From: Streptomyces sp. NBC_01288
GTDB lineage: Bacteria > Actinomycetota > Actinomycetes > Streptomycetales > Streptomycetaceae
Direction of reading: 5' to 3'
DNA: 64,000 nucleotides
NCBI RefSeq assembly: GCF_035982055.1
Contig: NZ_CP108427.1
Span: forward strand, 2,418,001-2,482,000
Part shown: positions 1 to 8,490 of the stretch, one piece after another
Numbering within the stretch: the stretch's first letter is position 1
Layout of the letters: every line of letters begins with the position of its first letter
Position numbers and translations under genes: made by a program
The notes under the pieces: generated by a model
The model's input: only the letters and a program-made list of their open reading frames with translations
The model's database searches: none
What the model was told of the DNA's origin: nothing

Positions 1-395
1 TGTGGCGCGAGCACCGGGGCGAGGCGCTGATCCTGGTCGTGACGGCCCTGTCGATCGTCGCGGTCAGCATGTTCGAGGGCGTTCTCATCGGCCTCGCGCT
101 GGCCGTCGCGAAGACGGCGTGGGAGGCCTCGCACATCAAGCTGGAGGTCGTCGACAAGGGCGCGGGCCCCGTGCAGGCCTACCTGTCGGGCAACGCGACC
201 TTCCTGCGGCTGCCGAAGATCCTCGACAGCCTGGAGGCGCTCCCCCAGGACCGGCCGGTCGAACTGCACCTCTCCGGCCTGCACCACCTCGACCACGCCT
301 GCCGTACGGCCCTGGAGAACTGGGCGGAGCGGCACAGCGCGGCCGGTACCGAGCCGGTGAAGATGACAGCAGTGCAGGTCACGGCCGTGAAGTAG
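1..395 (+). CDS. SulP-family anion transporter, C-terminal part
   Basis: Only the 3' end is in the window; the reading frame is open from base 3. It shows the end of a last hydrophobic membrane segment (about residues 8-35 of the visible part) followed by a roughly 90-residue cytoplasmic domain with STAS-type character, ending at the TAG at 393-395. That order, membrane domain then STAS domain, is typical of SulP transporters, which move sulfate, bicarbonate or other anions and in actinomycetes may be fused to a carbonic anhydrase. The substrate cannot be told from this fragment. The STAS motif is weak, so this is a family-level call. Confidence 0.7.
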   Translation, partial: WREHRGEALILVVTALSIVAVSMFEGVLIGLALAVAKTAWEASHIKLEVVDKGAGPVQAYLSGNATFLRLPKILDSLEALPQDRPVELHLSGLHHLDHACRTALENWAERHSAAGTEPVKMTAVQVTAVK

Positions 396-495
396 CGGCG
401 GCGGTGTCTGCTCCGGGGCGATCGTGGCCCCGGAGCAGGCGCCGGGCATACCCTTGCAGGAGCAGATAAAACGGCCTCTCGACGAGGGGGTCAGG

Positions 496-1299
496 ATGCT
501 CCAGGAACTGCTGGTGGCGGGCGCGGCGGCCGGTTCCGCGTGCGTCGTCTACGTGGCTGCGGCGGCCAGGGTCGTCAAGCAGTACGAGCGCGGGGTCGTG
601 TTCCGCCTCGGGCGGGTGGCCGGCGAGGTGCGGGCACCCGGCTTCACCATGGTCGTCCCGTTCGTGGACCGGCTCCGCAAGGTCAACATGCAGATCGTGA
701 CGATGCCCATCCCCGCGCAGGAGGGCATCACACGGGACAACGTGACCGTGCGCGTCGACGCGGTGGTCTACTTCAAGGTCGTCAACGCGGCCGACGCGAT
801 CATCACGGTCGAGGACTACCGCTTCGCGGTCTCGCAGATGGCCCAGACGTCACTGCGGTCGATCATCGGCAAGAGCGACCTCGACGATCTGCTCTCCAGC
901 CGCGAAAAGCTCAACCAGGGGCTGGAGTTGATGATCGACAGCCCGGCCGTCGGCTGGGGCGTGCAGATCGACCGCGTCGAGATCAAGGACGTCTCCCTCC
1001 CCGAGACGATGAAGCGCTCCATGGCCCGGCAGGCCGAGGCCGACCGTGAGCGGCGGGCCCGGATCATCAACGCGGACGCCGAGTTGCAGGCCTCGAAGAA
1101 GCTGGCGGAGGCCGCCGGGGTGATGTCCGAACAGCCCGCCGCACTCCAACTGCGCCTGCTGCAAACGGTGGTGGCGGTCGCTGCCGAGAAGAACTCGACG
1201 CTCGTGCTCCCCTTCCCGGTGGAGTTGCTGCGCTTCCTGGAACGCGCGCAGCCGCAACAGCCGTCTCCCGTGCCGCCCCCGCCCGCCGTGGACCCGTAG
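496..1299 (+). CDS. SPFH/Band 7 (stomatin-like) membrane protein
   Basis: A 267-residue protein with an N-terminal hydrophobic anchor (about 5-25), then the stomatin pattern: V-K-Q-Y-E-R-G-V-V-F-R-L-G-R, a P-F-V-D turn, a TRDNVTVRVDAVVYF-type beta core, and an arginine/glutamate-rich coiled segment near 170-215 with the R-Q-A-E-A-D-R-E-R-R-A-R signature. Prokaryotic stomatins (slipins) oligomerise at the membrane and often work with NfeD-type proteases; no NfeD gene is adjacent here. A GTG 72 bases further upstream is open, but the ATG at 496 is preferred because GAGGGGG precedes it at ribosome-binding distance and the protein then begins at the anchor. Confidence 0.85.
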   Translation: MLQELLVAGAAAGSACVVYVAAAARVVKQYERGVVFRLGRVAGEVRAPGFTMVVPFVDRLRKVNMQIVTMPIPAQEGITRDNVTVRVDAVVYFKVVNAADAIITVEDYRFAVSQMAQTSLRSIIGKSDLDDLLSSREKLNQGLELMIDSPAVGWGVQIDRVEIKDVSLPETMKRSMARQAEADRERRARIINADAELQASKKLAEAAGVMSEQPAALQLRLLQTVVAVAAEKNSTLVLPFPVELLRFLERAQPQQPSPVPPPPAVDP

Positions 1300-1370
1300 T
1301 CCCGCCCGCTGACTGGCGGGCACGGCCCCCGCGTCGCAGGATCGAGGGAGCCGACCGGAAGGGGTGCCCC

Positions 1371-2258
1371 ATGGCCGAGAAGGGCGCGAAGCGCAAGAGC
1401 GGGAAGAAGAGCGGGACGGTCCCCGTCGCCGACCTCCTGCGCGTCCCCGCCGGCCGCCCGGTCGACCTCTCCTCCTACGACGCGGCAGCCACCCCCGGCG
1501 GCCCCGCCGACAAGGCCGCCGGCCTCAAGGACACCGCCCGGATGGGCGAACACCTCGCCGACCTGCAAGAACGCCTCTGGGCATCGAGCACGGCCGGCGA
1601 CGGGCGCCGCCTGCTCCTGGTCCTCCAGGGCATGGACACCAGCGGCAAGGGCGGCACGGTCAAGCACGTCATCGGCCTGTTCAACCCCTCCGGCTGCCGG
1701 ATCAGCGCCTTCAAGGCACCCACCCCCGAAGAGCGCAAGCACGACTTCCTCTGGCGCATCAGACGCGCCCTCCCCCACCCCGGCGAGATCGGCATCTTCG
1801 ACCGCTCCCACTACGAGGACGTCCTCATCGCCCGCGTCCGCGAACTCGCCCCGCACCGCGAGATCAACGACCGCTACACCCAGATCAACCGCTTCGAGAA
1901 GTCCCTGACCGACGACGGCGTGACGGTCGTCAAGTGCTTCCTCCACATCTCCTACGACCAGCAGCAGCGCCGCCTGCTCGAACGCCTCGACAACCCGGAC
2001 AAGCACTGGAAGTTCAACCCGGGCGACATCGCGGAACGCGCGCTCTGGCCCGCGTACCAACAGGCGTACGAGATCGCCCTCGACCGCTGTTCCACGCCGG
2101 ACGCCCCCTGGTACCTGATCCCGGCCGACCGCAAGTGGTACCGGAACTGGGCGATCAGCCGCCTCCTCCTGGAACATCTGACGGCACTGGACCCGCAGTA
2201 TCCGAAGGCGGACTTCGACGTGGCCAAGTCCCGGGAGCAGCTGCTGAGTTCGGGCTGA
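1371..2258 (+). CDS. ppk2: Polyphosphate kinase 2 family protein (PPK2)
   Basis: A 295-residue soluble protein. It carries the PPK2 Walker A GMDTSGKGG (87-95) and the Walker B/lid region FDRSHYEDV (143-151), as in the class of PPK2 enzymes that transfer phosphate between polyphosphate and nucleotides. The family phosphorylates AMP or ADP (or GDP) with polyphosphate, and length and motifs fit a one-domain enzyme; class I versus III cannot be decided by eye. The N-terminus is lysine-rich (about residues 3-14). The ATG follows GGAAGGGG at good spacing. The NADAR gene begins 23 bases downstream, so the two may be cotranscribed. Confidence 0.92.
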   Translation: MAEKGAKRKSGKKSGTVPVADLLRVPAGRPVDLSSYDAAATPGGPADKAAGLKDTARMGEHLADLQERLWASSTAGDGRRLLLVLQGMDTSGKGGTVKHVIGLFNPSGCRISAFKAPTPEERKHDFLWRIRRALPHPGEIGIFDRSHYEDVLIARVRELAPHREINDRYTQINRFEKSLTDDGVTVVKCFLHISYDQQQRRLLERLDNPDKHWKFNPGDIAERALWPAYQQAYEIALDRCSTPDAPWYLIPADRKWYRNWAISRLLLEHLTALDPQYPKADFDVAKSREQLLSSG

Positions 2259-2281
2259 GCGGGGACCGGTACGGTTCACCC

Positions 2282-3433
2282 ATGGCATGGCGGAGACCGA
2301 CGTATCGGATGGTGGACGGGGAACGGATCGACGGGGTCTGGTGCCACATCTGGCGGCGAACCGACTTCAGTGGCGAGTACTACGTCGACGATCTCGTCCT
2401 GTACGCCGACGGGAGCGTTTCCTGCGATGCCAAGGATCTGCCCGGTCTGAAGAGGCAGCTGGACACCGGCCGGCTCGCGCTGACATCTCCCGATACTCCC
2501 GTGAGGCTGGATGAGCGGTCGAAGTGGGAGTCCCGGTGGGGTGAGCCGCGCACCCCGGAGAGTTTTCTGCTCGAAGTCGCCGACCTGGTCGAGGAGTTGA
2601 ACGGTCGGCCGACCGCCGCTCGGCGCTGCTGGGACGCCGCGGAACGCTTCGCGCGGGAGCCGAGCGAGGCGAACCGGGAGCTGTTGCGGGCGGCGTATCT
2701 CGCCGTACCGCAGCATCTGCGCATCTTCGTGCTCGGCGACATGGACCGGCAGGACCGCCCGTTGCGGATCCTCCTCACCGACGTGGGCTCGCATGTCGAC
2801 GGGGACGGTCCCCTGGTGACGGCGGAGATGCACGAGGCCCAGCTGGAGTACTTCCGGCGCGGGGAGGCGGCGGTCGCGGAGGCTGAGCGGCAGCGGGCCG
2901 CGCTCCACGCCGACGACCCGGTCACGGCCGGGCGGGCGACCGTCACCTCGCACCAGGCCGTCTACCCGCGGGGCTGGCCGACCGAGCCGGACCTGTTCGT
3001 GCTGCGGAACGACTTCCCCTCGCCCATCGCCTACGACGGCGAGACATACCCGTCCGTCCTGCACGGCTACTGGGCCCTTTCGGCGGCCGACCCCGCCGAC
3101 CGTGCCGCTATCCGAGAGGCACCCTCCGGGTGGGACGCGCAGGAGCTGGGCGGCGGGGTCGTACGGCGGGACGGGTGGACCGGGCTGCGGCTCGCGGTGA
3201 TGGCGGGGCTGCTGCGGGCCAAGTTCACCCAGCATCCGGAACTCGCGGCGGTCCTGCTCGGCACGGAGGACGCGCGCATCAGCTACACCGGTTACTCGGA
3301 CTCGCCGTTCTGGCTCGACGAGCGCGACGACCGGGGGCGCAACTGGGTGGGGCGGCTGCTGGAGCTGGTCCGGTCGGAGCTGACCCTGGCCCAGGAGACG
3401 CAAGAAGGCGAGAAGGTTCATATAACCGAATAA
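2282..3433 (+). CDS. NADAR-domain protein (riboflavin-intermediate N-glycosidase-like)
   Basis: A 383-residue protein. Residues about 240-368 fit the NADAR (YbiA/DUF1768) fold: F-P-S-P-I, the Y-P-S-V-L-H-G-Y-W-A-L segment, and the terminal R-N-W-V-G-R-L-L-E-L-V-R block. Family members hydrolyse N-glycosidic bonds of damaged early riboflavin intermediates or ADP-ribosyl conjugates. The first 60 residues (VDGxRIDGVWCHIWRR, then a beta-rich stretch) resemble the small domain often found at the N-terminus of actinobacterial NADAR proteins, and the middle is helical. The ATG at 2282 has no strong Shine-Dalgarno. A longer frame runs upstream through ppk2 but has no coding character there and is rejected. 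Confidence 0.8.
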   Translation: MAWRRPTYRMVDGERIDGVWCHIWRRTDFSGEYYVDDLVLYADGSVSCDAKDLPGLKRQLDTGRLALTSPDTPVRLDERSKWESRWGEPRTPESFLLEVADLVEELNGRPTAARRCWDAAERFAREPSEANRELLRAAYLAVPQHLRIFVLGDMDRQDRPLRILLTDVGSHVDGDGPLVTAEMHEAQLEYFRRGEAAVAEAERQRAALHADDPVTAGRATVTSHQAVYPRGWPTEPDLFVLRNDFPSPIAYDGETYPSVLHGYWALSAADPADRAAIREAPSGWDAQELGGGVVRRDGWTGLRLAVMAGLLRAKFTQHPELAAVLLGTEDARISYTGYSDSPFWLDERDDRGRNWVGRLLELVRSELTLAQETQEGEKVHITE

Positions 3434-3460
3434 TCCCTTTTGCTGCGTTACGTTCGCTCG

Positions 3461-4303
3461 GTGACCATTCGAGTACGACGAGTCGCCGCCGCCTGTGCAC
3501 TCGGCGCCGCGCTCACCGCCTGCGGGGCCCCCTCGGCGCCCCATGCCAGCCGTCCGGCGCCCAGCGCGCCCTCCGCCGCCGTCTCGCGGCCGCCCACTCT
3601 CGCGCCCGGCCCCGCCGGTCTGACCCCGGTCTTCAAGAACGGTCCGCGGGTGGACGGCAAGACCGTCGCGCTGACCTTCGACGCCGACATGACCGCCGAC
3701 GAGGGACCTCGCGCGGCGGCGGGCGAGCACTTCGACAATCCGCAGTTGATCTCCACGCTGCGCACGCTGAAGGTGCCGGCGACCGTGTTCATGACCGGGC
3801 GATGGGCCGACGAGTACCCGGCCGAGGCCCACGCCATCGGACGCGACCCGCAGTTTGAGATCGCCAACCATTCGTACAGCCACTACGCCTTCACCGGTGA
3901 CTGCTACGGCCTGCCGACCGTGTCCCCGGACCGGATGAAGGCGGACGTGGAGCGGGCGTACACCGCTTTCAAGAAGGCGGGCGTGCCGAACGCGATGCCG
4001 TACTTCCGCTTCCCCGGCGGGTGTTACGACCGGCAGGCGCTGAAGACGCTGAGCGCGGTCGGTGTCACGGCGGTGCAGTGGGACGTGGTGAGCGGCGACG
4101 CGTTCGCGACGGACTCGGACGCCGTGGCCCAGCAGGTCCTGGACGGTGTGAAGCCCGGCTCGGTGGTCGTCATGCACTGCACGCGCAGCGCCGCCCCGGC
4201 GACCGAACGCGCCGTCCGCATGATCGTGCCCGAGCTGCGGAAGAAGGGGTACCGGTTCGTGAAGGTCTCCGAGCTGATCGGGGCGACGGACCGGCACCGC
4301 TGA
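3461..4303 (+). CDS. Polysaccharide deacetylase (NodB) lipoprotein
   Basis: About 280 residues. An N-terminal signal with lipobox L-T-A-C (Cys21) predicts a surface lipoprotein, followed by a Pro/Ser-rich linker and a NodB domain: motif 1 TFDADM (72-77), metal-binding motif 2 NHSYSH (136-141), motif 3 R-F-P-G-G. The family removes acetyl groups from peptidoglycan or chitin-like N-acetylated sugars with a zinc-type metal centre. The GTG at 3461 gives a compact basic signal peptide; a TTG at 3440 would add seven residues and cannot be excluded. The gene follows the NADAR gene with only 27 bases between. Confidence 0.88.
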   Translation: MTIRVRRVAAACALGAALTACGAPSAPHASRPAPSAPSAAVSRPPTLAPGPAGLTPVFKNGPRVDGKTVALTFDADMTADEGPRAAAGEHFDNPQLISTLRTLKVPATVFMTGRWADEYPAEAHAIGRDPQFEIANHSYSHYAFTGDCYGLPTVSPDRMKADVERAYTAFKKAGVPNAMPYFRFPGGCYDRQALKTLSAVGVTAVQWDVVSGDAFATDSDAVAQQVLDGVKPGSVVVMHCTRSAAPATERAVRMIVPELRKKGYRFVKVSELIGATDRHR

Positions 4304-4349
4304 GGTCGGCTGGGGTCGGCCGGTGGCGCGCTCCTCTTACGCTGGTCGC

Positions 4350-4493
4350 ATGAGCGACGAAGAGCCGGCGCCGGCGTACGCGGAGTGTGTGCTGTGCCAG
4401 GAGCCGACCGAGTACCCGGAGTCGTACAAGGGGATCACGCTGTGCCCCGTGTGCGAGTGGCAGGAGGCGCAGCGCACCGCCTGTTCAGGGTGA
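4350..4493 (+). CDS. 47-aa zinc-ribbon-like small protein
   Basis: A 48-codon ORF from the ATG at 4350 to the TGA at 4491. It has two CxxC knuckles (Cys13/Cys16 and Cys32/Cys35) separated by 15 residues with T-E-Y-P-E-S between, the geometry of a small rubredoxin-like zinc ribbon, plus an isolated Cys45. Codons are strongly G/C-biased at the third position, as expected for a real gene here. It converges on and overlaps by nine bases the end of the membrane protein on the other strand. Function is unknown; similar short zinc-ribbon proteins are common and often missed in Streptomyces annotation. Confidence 0.6.
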   Translation: MSDEEPAPAYAECVLCQEPTEYPESYKGITLCPVCEWQEAQRTACSG

Positions 4494-5174
4494 ACGGCGA
4501 GAGGTGAGAGCGCAGGTCACGGCGGTCGCGGCCGCCGTGACCAGGGCTGCTCCGGCCAGCGGCAGCAACGGCACCGGAACCGTGCCCGACTGCGAGCCGG
4601 TGACCAGACCGCTGACCGCCGCCTGCGCCGGGGAACCGGTCACCACCACGGCCAGCAGCGCCGCGAGCAGCATCGCGGGCACCGCCCGGCCGGGTGAGCG
4701 CAGCAGCGGCCAGTTGGTGAGCGCGCCGACCGCCGTGCCGAGCAGGGCGCAGGCGAGGGTCGCGAGCAGGCCGGCCGCGGCGGCCGCGGGGAGCGGAACC
4801 CGGGTGCGGTGATCGGCGCTCGCCGGGTCACTGATCAGCGTGACGACGAGGGTCGCCGCCGCACCGAGCACAGCCGCCGTGGTCAGCGCGACCAGCAGAC
4901 AGGCGAGGTGCGCCCGCGCGGGCCCGACCGCCGCCGCGACACAACTGCGCGCCGCGGGCGGTTCGTTGGTCGTACAGATCCGCACCAGCCAGGCCGCTAC
5001 GGGAAGCAGGGCCGCGGCCGTGTAACCGAGCGAGTCGAGCACCGGCTGGCCGCCCTGGACGCCGATCCCCAGGAACGCGACGTACAGGATGAACGGCGGG
5101 AGCCAGCGCTGCGAGCGGAGGAGAAGGGCGGCCTGGTAGCGCAGGAGGGCGGTCATCGCCGTCATCGCGGTCAT
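4485..5174 (-). CDS. ABC-2-type membrane protein (permease partner)
   Basis: A 229-residue, very Ala/Leu/Val-rich integral membrane protein with about six hydrophobic segments and no catalytic motif. The ATG at 5174 overlaps the TGA of the upstream ABC ATPase as ATGA (5171-5174), indicating translational coupling, so it is read as the membrane partner of that ATPase in an export system. Two further in-frame ATGs follow the first within a Met-Thr-Ala repeat, so the exact start could be 9 or 18 bases later. Substrate unknown; the family comparison is weak and rests mainly on context. Confidence 0.75.
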   Translation of the reverse strand: MTAMTAMTALLRYQAALLLRSQRWLPPFILYVAFLGIGVQGGQPVLDSLGYTAAALLPVAAWLVRICTTNEPPAARSCVAAAVGPARAHLACLLVALTTAAVLGAAATLVVTLISDPASADHRTRVPLPAAAAAGLLATLACALLGTAVGALTNWPLLRSPGRAVPAMLLAALLAVVVTGSPAQAAVSGLVTGSQSGTVPVPLLPLAGAALVTAAATAVTCALTSRRSP

Positions 5175-6046
5175 CGGGGGCTTTCGTCGTCGCGGGGTAG
5201 GTCCGTAAGCCGGTTCAGGCTGACCACGTGCCAGGGCGGGCGGGCCGTCAGCAGGGTGCGGAGCAGGACGTCCGAGTGGGAGGCGGGGACGGTGAGGCGG
5301 TGGGTCCCGGGGGCGAGTTCGGTGGATGAGGCGAGGAACTGGACCGCCTCGGCCGGGAGTTGGCCTCCCGGCGGGCCCTGGACATCCAGGGTGACCTGCG
5401 GTCCGGATGGTGAAGTGGGCTTGTCCGTACGGAGGTTGAGGGTTCCGTCCGTGACCGCGTACGTCGCGTCGGGAGCCCCGGCGAGGCGGCGCGGGTCGTG
5501 GTCGACGAAGACGACGGCTCCGCCGGCTGCGGTACGTTCGGCCACTGCCCGTTCCAACTCCGCCCCCGCGTCCTCGTCCAGGCCGGTCCATGCCTCGTCG
5601 AGGACGAGCAACTCCGGTTCGGCCAGCAGGGCTTGGGCTACGGCTACCTTCTGGCTGCTGCCCTTCGAGAGGCGGGTCATGGGGGTGCGGGCGTAGGCGC
5701 CGGCGCCGAAGCGGTCCAGCCACTCGGCGGCGGAGCGGGCTGCCGTCGTACGGGCGAGGCCGTGCACCGTGCCCAGGTGGGTGAGGTAGGCCTCGGCGGT
5801 GAACGGGAGTGCCTGGGGGAAGCGTTCGGGGACGTACGCGGTGCGGGGGCGGCCGGTGATCTTGCCTTCGGTGGGGGCGTCTATGCGGGCGAGGAGGCGG
5901 AGGAGGGTGGATTTGCCGGTGCCGTTGGGGCCGTTTACGCGGGTGAGTGTGCCGGGGGGTATCTCCAGGTTTACGGCGCGGAGGATCCAGGGGCCGTGAA
6001 TTCCGTAACGGCGGCCGACGTTGGTCAGCTGTAGATCGCGTCGCAT
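5171..6046 (-). CDS. ABC transporter ATP-binding protein with C-terminal extension
   Basis: A 291-residue ATPase with Walker A GPNGTGKST (39-47), a signature variant LSKGSSQK in place of LSGGQ, Walker B LLVLDEAW and H-loop V-D-H-D. About 80 residues follow the ATPase domain and resemble the C-terminal region of drug/antibiotic-type exporter ATPases. The ATG at 6046 is chosen because it follows GAGAAG and begins right at the domain; the open frame upstream runs through a dispersed repeat and has no coding character. It forms a two-gene exporter with the downstream permease, four bases of overlap. Confidence 0.85.
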   Translation of the reverse strand: MRRDLQLTNVGRRYGIHGPWILRAVNLEIPPGTLTRVNGPNGTGKSTLLRLLARIDAPTEGKITGRPRTAYVPERFPQALPFTAEAYLTHLGTVHGLARTTAARSAAEWLDRFGAGAYARTPMTRLSKGSSQKVAVAQALLAEPELLVLDEAWTGLDEDAGAELERAVAERTAAGGAVVFVDHDPRRLAGAPDATYAVTDGTLNLRTDKPTSPSGPQVTLDVQGPPGGQLPAEAVQFLASSTELAPGTHRLTVPASHSDVLLRTLLTARPPWHVVSLNRLTDLPRDDESPR

Positions 6047-6082
6047 GGGGGCATCTTCTCGCGAGAGCGGCGTAGGAGGTGG

Positions 6083-6165
6083 GTCGTTTGGCGGGTGCGG
6101 GTGCGCTGTGGCTGGTCGCGCCCGCGCGGCGGAGCCGCACAACGTCACAGCCCCGCGCCCCTGGG
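6083..6165. repeat. Dispersed intergenic repeat, copy A
   Basis: An 83-base element running from gtcgttt through ggctggtcgcgccc to ccccgcgcccct. It is about 85% identical by eye to the copy at 45360-45438 and contains a GCGGC-GGA-GCCGC stem-loop (6126-6138). It sits in the divergent promoter region between the ABC ATPase and the Pth2-like gene. Elements of this kind recur between Streptomyces genes; function is unknown. Confidence 0.75.
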
Positions 6166-6223
6166 GTAGGGCTACTCACCGGCGCTTCTGGGAGCCGATC
6201 TTTTGCCTGGCAAACTAGGGGGT

Positions 6224-6955
6224 GTGACCAGTGATTCCATCGTTCCCGGCGACGACGTCGACCCCTTCCTCAATGAGCCAACCTCTCGCGACGAGGCTCC
6301 ACAGTTCGTACTGCCCCTGGTTGTGCGGATCGAGCGGGATGCTCCCCCGGCCCGTACCGACGCGCTGGAGACCGCCGCCCGGGCCGTGCTGACGATCCTG
6401 AGTGATGAGCGGGCCGTCGGGGACGGCGAGTGGGCGCAGGTCATGCGGGACTGGCAGGACGCGCGGATCCGGAAGGTGGTCCGGCGGGCGCGCGGGGCCG
6501 AGTGGCGGCGGGCCGAGGCGCTGCCGGGCATCACCGTGACCGGAAAGTCGGCGGAGGTACGGGTCTTCCCGCCCGTCCCGCTCGACGGCTGGCCCAAGGA
6601 CCTGGCCCGGCTCCAGGTCTCCGGCACCGACCTCGACGACCCCGAGCCGCCGGCCGACGCGGACCTGACGGCACCGGTGCTCTGGCTGAACCCCGATCTC
6701 GACATGTCGGCCGGCAAGACCATGGCCCAGACCGGCCACGGCGCCCAACTGGCCTGGTGGGAACTCTCGGACGAGGACCGCACCGCTTGGCGCCAGGCGG
6801 GTTTCCCCCTCTCCGTCCGCACCGCCGCCCCCGCCCGGTGGGCCGAACTCACCGACAGCGGGCTGCCGTTGGTCAAGGACGCGGGCTTCACGGAGATCGC
6901 GCCGGGCTCGGCGACCGTCGTGGCGGAGCATCCGGCGCTGCGGCGACGGGGCTGA
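6224..6955 (+). CDS. Pth2-type peptidyl-tRNA hydrolase-like protein
   Basis: A 243-residue protein whose C-terminal half contains SAGKTMAQTGHGAQLAWW, the core of the Pth2 family (K-x-x-x-Q-x-x-H), which in archaea and eukaryotes releases peptides from stalled peptidyl-tRNA. The N-terminal 110 residues are an acidic, actinobacterial extension of unknown role. The GTG at 6224 lies directly after AGGGGG; an upstream TTG (6203) is less likely. Bacteria normally use the unrelated Pth1, so this protein may be accessory or act on another substrate. Confidence 0.75.
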   Translation: MTSDSIVPGDDVDPFLNEPTSRDEAPQFVLPLVVRIERDAPPARTDALETAARAVLTILSDERAVGDGEWAQVMRDWQDARIRKVVRRARGAEWRRAEALPGITVTGKSAEVRVFPPVPLDGWPKDLARLQVSGTDLDDPEPPADADLTAPVLWLNPDLDMSAGKTMAQTGHGAQLAWWELSDEDRTAWRQAGFPLSVRTAAPARWAELTDSGLPLVKDAGFTEIAPGSATVVAEHPALRRRG

Positions 6956-6986
6956 GGCAGCGCGGGCGAGGCCCTCGCGCCGACCG

Positions 6987-7025
6987 TCACGGAAGGCGTA
7001 CGGCCATCACGGAAGGCGTACGGCC
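6987..7025. repeat. 20-bp tandem duplication
   Basis: The 20-base unit tcacggaaggcgtacggcca at 6987-7006 is followed directly by a second copy (7007-7025, last base missing). It lies in the 242-base interval between the convergent Pth2-like and antiporter genes, where no gene was seen. Confidence 0.85.
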
Positions 7026-7197
7026 GGGTCGGCGGGCGGTCGAACGGGGCGGCGGCCGGTCCGAGCGGCGTCTTTTCGGGGTCGCGCCATCATCGTCCCC
7101 CTCGACGCCGAGCGCGTCGTGACGGCTCGACGCCGGACACATACGGGTTGCGGGTTGCGGGGTGCGCCACTCCGTCCAGCACCCCGTACCCCGCCGC

Positions 7198-8478
7198 TCA
7201 ACTCGGCGCCACCGCCACCTCCTCCTCGCCCTCGGGTGCCTCCTCCGCTGTCAGGGATCTGGCGTCGCGCCGGTCCAGCAGGCTCAGCACCGGAACCGTC
7301 ATGACCGTGGTGACCAGGGCGACCAGGACGAGCGCGGTGAAGAGCTCCTCGCTGACGATGCCGGCCGACAGCCCGATGTTGAGCGCGATCAGCTGCATGA
7401 GACCTCGGGCGTTCATCAGGGCGCCGACCCGGACGGCCACCGGGCCGGGTTCGCCGCGCAGCCGGGCGGCGGCCCAGCAGCCGCCGAACTTTCCGGCCAC
7501 GGCGAGGACGACCGCCGCCGCCCCGAACAGCAGCACGGGCGGGTCGGAGAAGACGTCGAACCGGGTGTTCAGGCCGGAGTAGGTGAAGAACATCGGCACG
7601 AACACGACCTGGGTCACGGACTGGGTGGTCCGCACGAGCCGTTCCGAGGCCTCGCCGCGTGGCATGGCCATCCCCACGCAGAACGCCCCGAACACGGAGT
7701 ACAGGCCGCTGATGTCCGTGAACCACGCGGCGCAGAACAGCAGGGCGACCGTGAAGAGGAGACGGGTGTCGTCGCCGAGGCCCGGGCGGTTCACGATCCA
7801 GGCCAGCAGGCGGCGCCCCACCAGGAGCAGTACGGCGACGAACAGCAGGGTGCCGCCGACGGCCTCCAGGATGGGCCGCACCTTGCCCGAGGCCACGCTC
7901 AGCACGCCCGCCAGCATGATCCAGGCGACGGCGTCGTCCGTGGCCCCGGAGGCCAGGGCGAGTGAGCCGAACCGCGAGCCGGCCAGCCCGCGTTCGGTGA
8001 TGATCCGGGCCAGCATCGGGAAGGCGGTGATCGCCAGAGCGACGCCGACGAACGCCGCCGTCACCCAGACCGAGACCCCGTCGACGAAGATGCCGACATG
8101 GCCGTGGGCCACGAGGGTCAGTCCCACGCCCAGCACCAGCGGGATCCCCACGCCCGCCGAGGAAACGGCGACGGCGGTGGCGGCCAGGCCGCGTCCCGCG
8201 TGCGCCCGGAACTCGTAACCGGCACCGAACATCAGGGCCACCAGACCGATCTGGCCGGCCACGTACAGCACCGGCTTCAGCTCGGGCGGGAAGACGTGGG
8301 CGGAGGCTCCTGGGGCGATCAGCCCGAACAGGGAGGGGCCCAGCAGTACCCCGGCGATCATCTCGCCGACCACGGGCGGCTGGCCGAAACGGCCGGCCAG
8401 CAGGACGACCAGCCGGCAGGCCAGCAGAATCACGACGACGGCCAGGAAGAAGGTGGGAGCGAGCTCCACGGGAGTCAT
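7198..8478 (-). CDS. CPA2-family cation:proton antiporter
   Basis: A 426-residue membrane protein with about 12 hydrophobic segments and Na+/H+-exchanger (KefB/GerN-type) features: G-E-M-I-A-G-V-L-L-G-P near residue 38, A-F-P-M-L-A-R-I-I with nearby A-S-G-A-T-D-D-A-V-A-W (the ion-binding Asp pair), and L-M-N-A-R-G-L late in the protein. It has a short acidic C-terminal tail and no TrkA-N domain. It is the last gene of the flavoenzyme/P450 operon, 12 bases after the P450, so it may supply ion or pH homeostasis, or export, for that pathway. Confidence 0.9.
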   Translation of the reverse strand: MTPVELAPTFFLAVVVILLACRLVVLLAGRFGQPPVVGEMIAGVLLGPSLFGLIAPGASAHVFPPELKPVLYVAGQIGLVALMFGAGYEFRAHAGRGLAATAVAVSSAGVGIPLVLGVGLTLVAHGHVGIFVDGVSVWVTAAFVGVALAITAFPMLARIITERGLAGSRFGSLALASGATDDAVAWIMLAGVLSVASGKVRPILEAVGGTLLFVAVLLLVGRRLLAWIVNRPGLGDDTRLLFTVALLFCAAWFTDISGLYSVFGAFCVGMAMPRGEASERLVRTTQSVTQVVFVPMFFTYSGLNTRFDVFSDPPVLLFGAAAVVLAVAGKFGGCWAAARLRGEPGPVAVRVGALMNARGLMQLIALNIGLSAGIVSEELFTALVLVALVTTVMTVPVLSLLDRRDARSLTAEEAPEGEEEVAVAPS

Positions 8479-8490
8479 GGTCTCGTCCTC

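Noticed and set aside
424..495. Upstream GTG extension of the SPFH protein
   Set aside because: Adds 24 polar residues before the membrane anchor; the ATG at 496 has a good ribosome site.
2276..4297. 673-codon minus-strand open frame
   Set aside because: Antisense to the NADAR and NodB genes, which have clear motifs; its composition is Arg/Gly/Pro-rich, typical of high-GC shadows.
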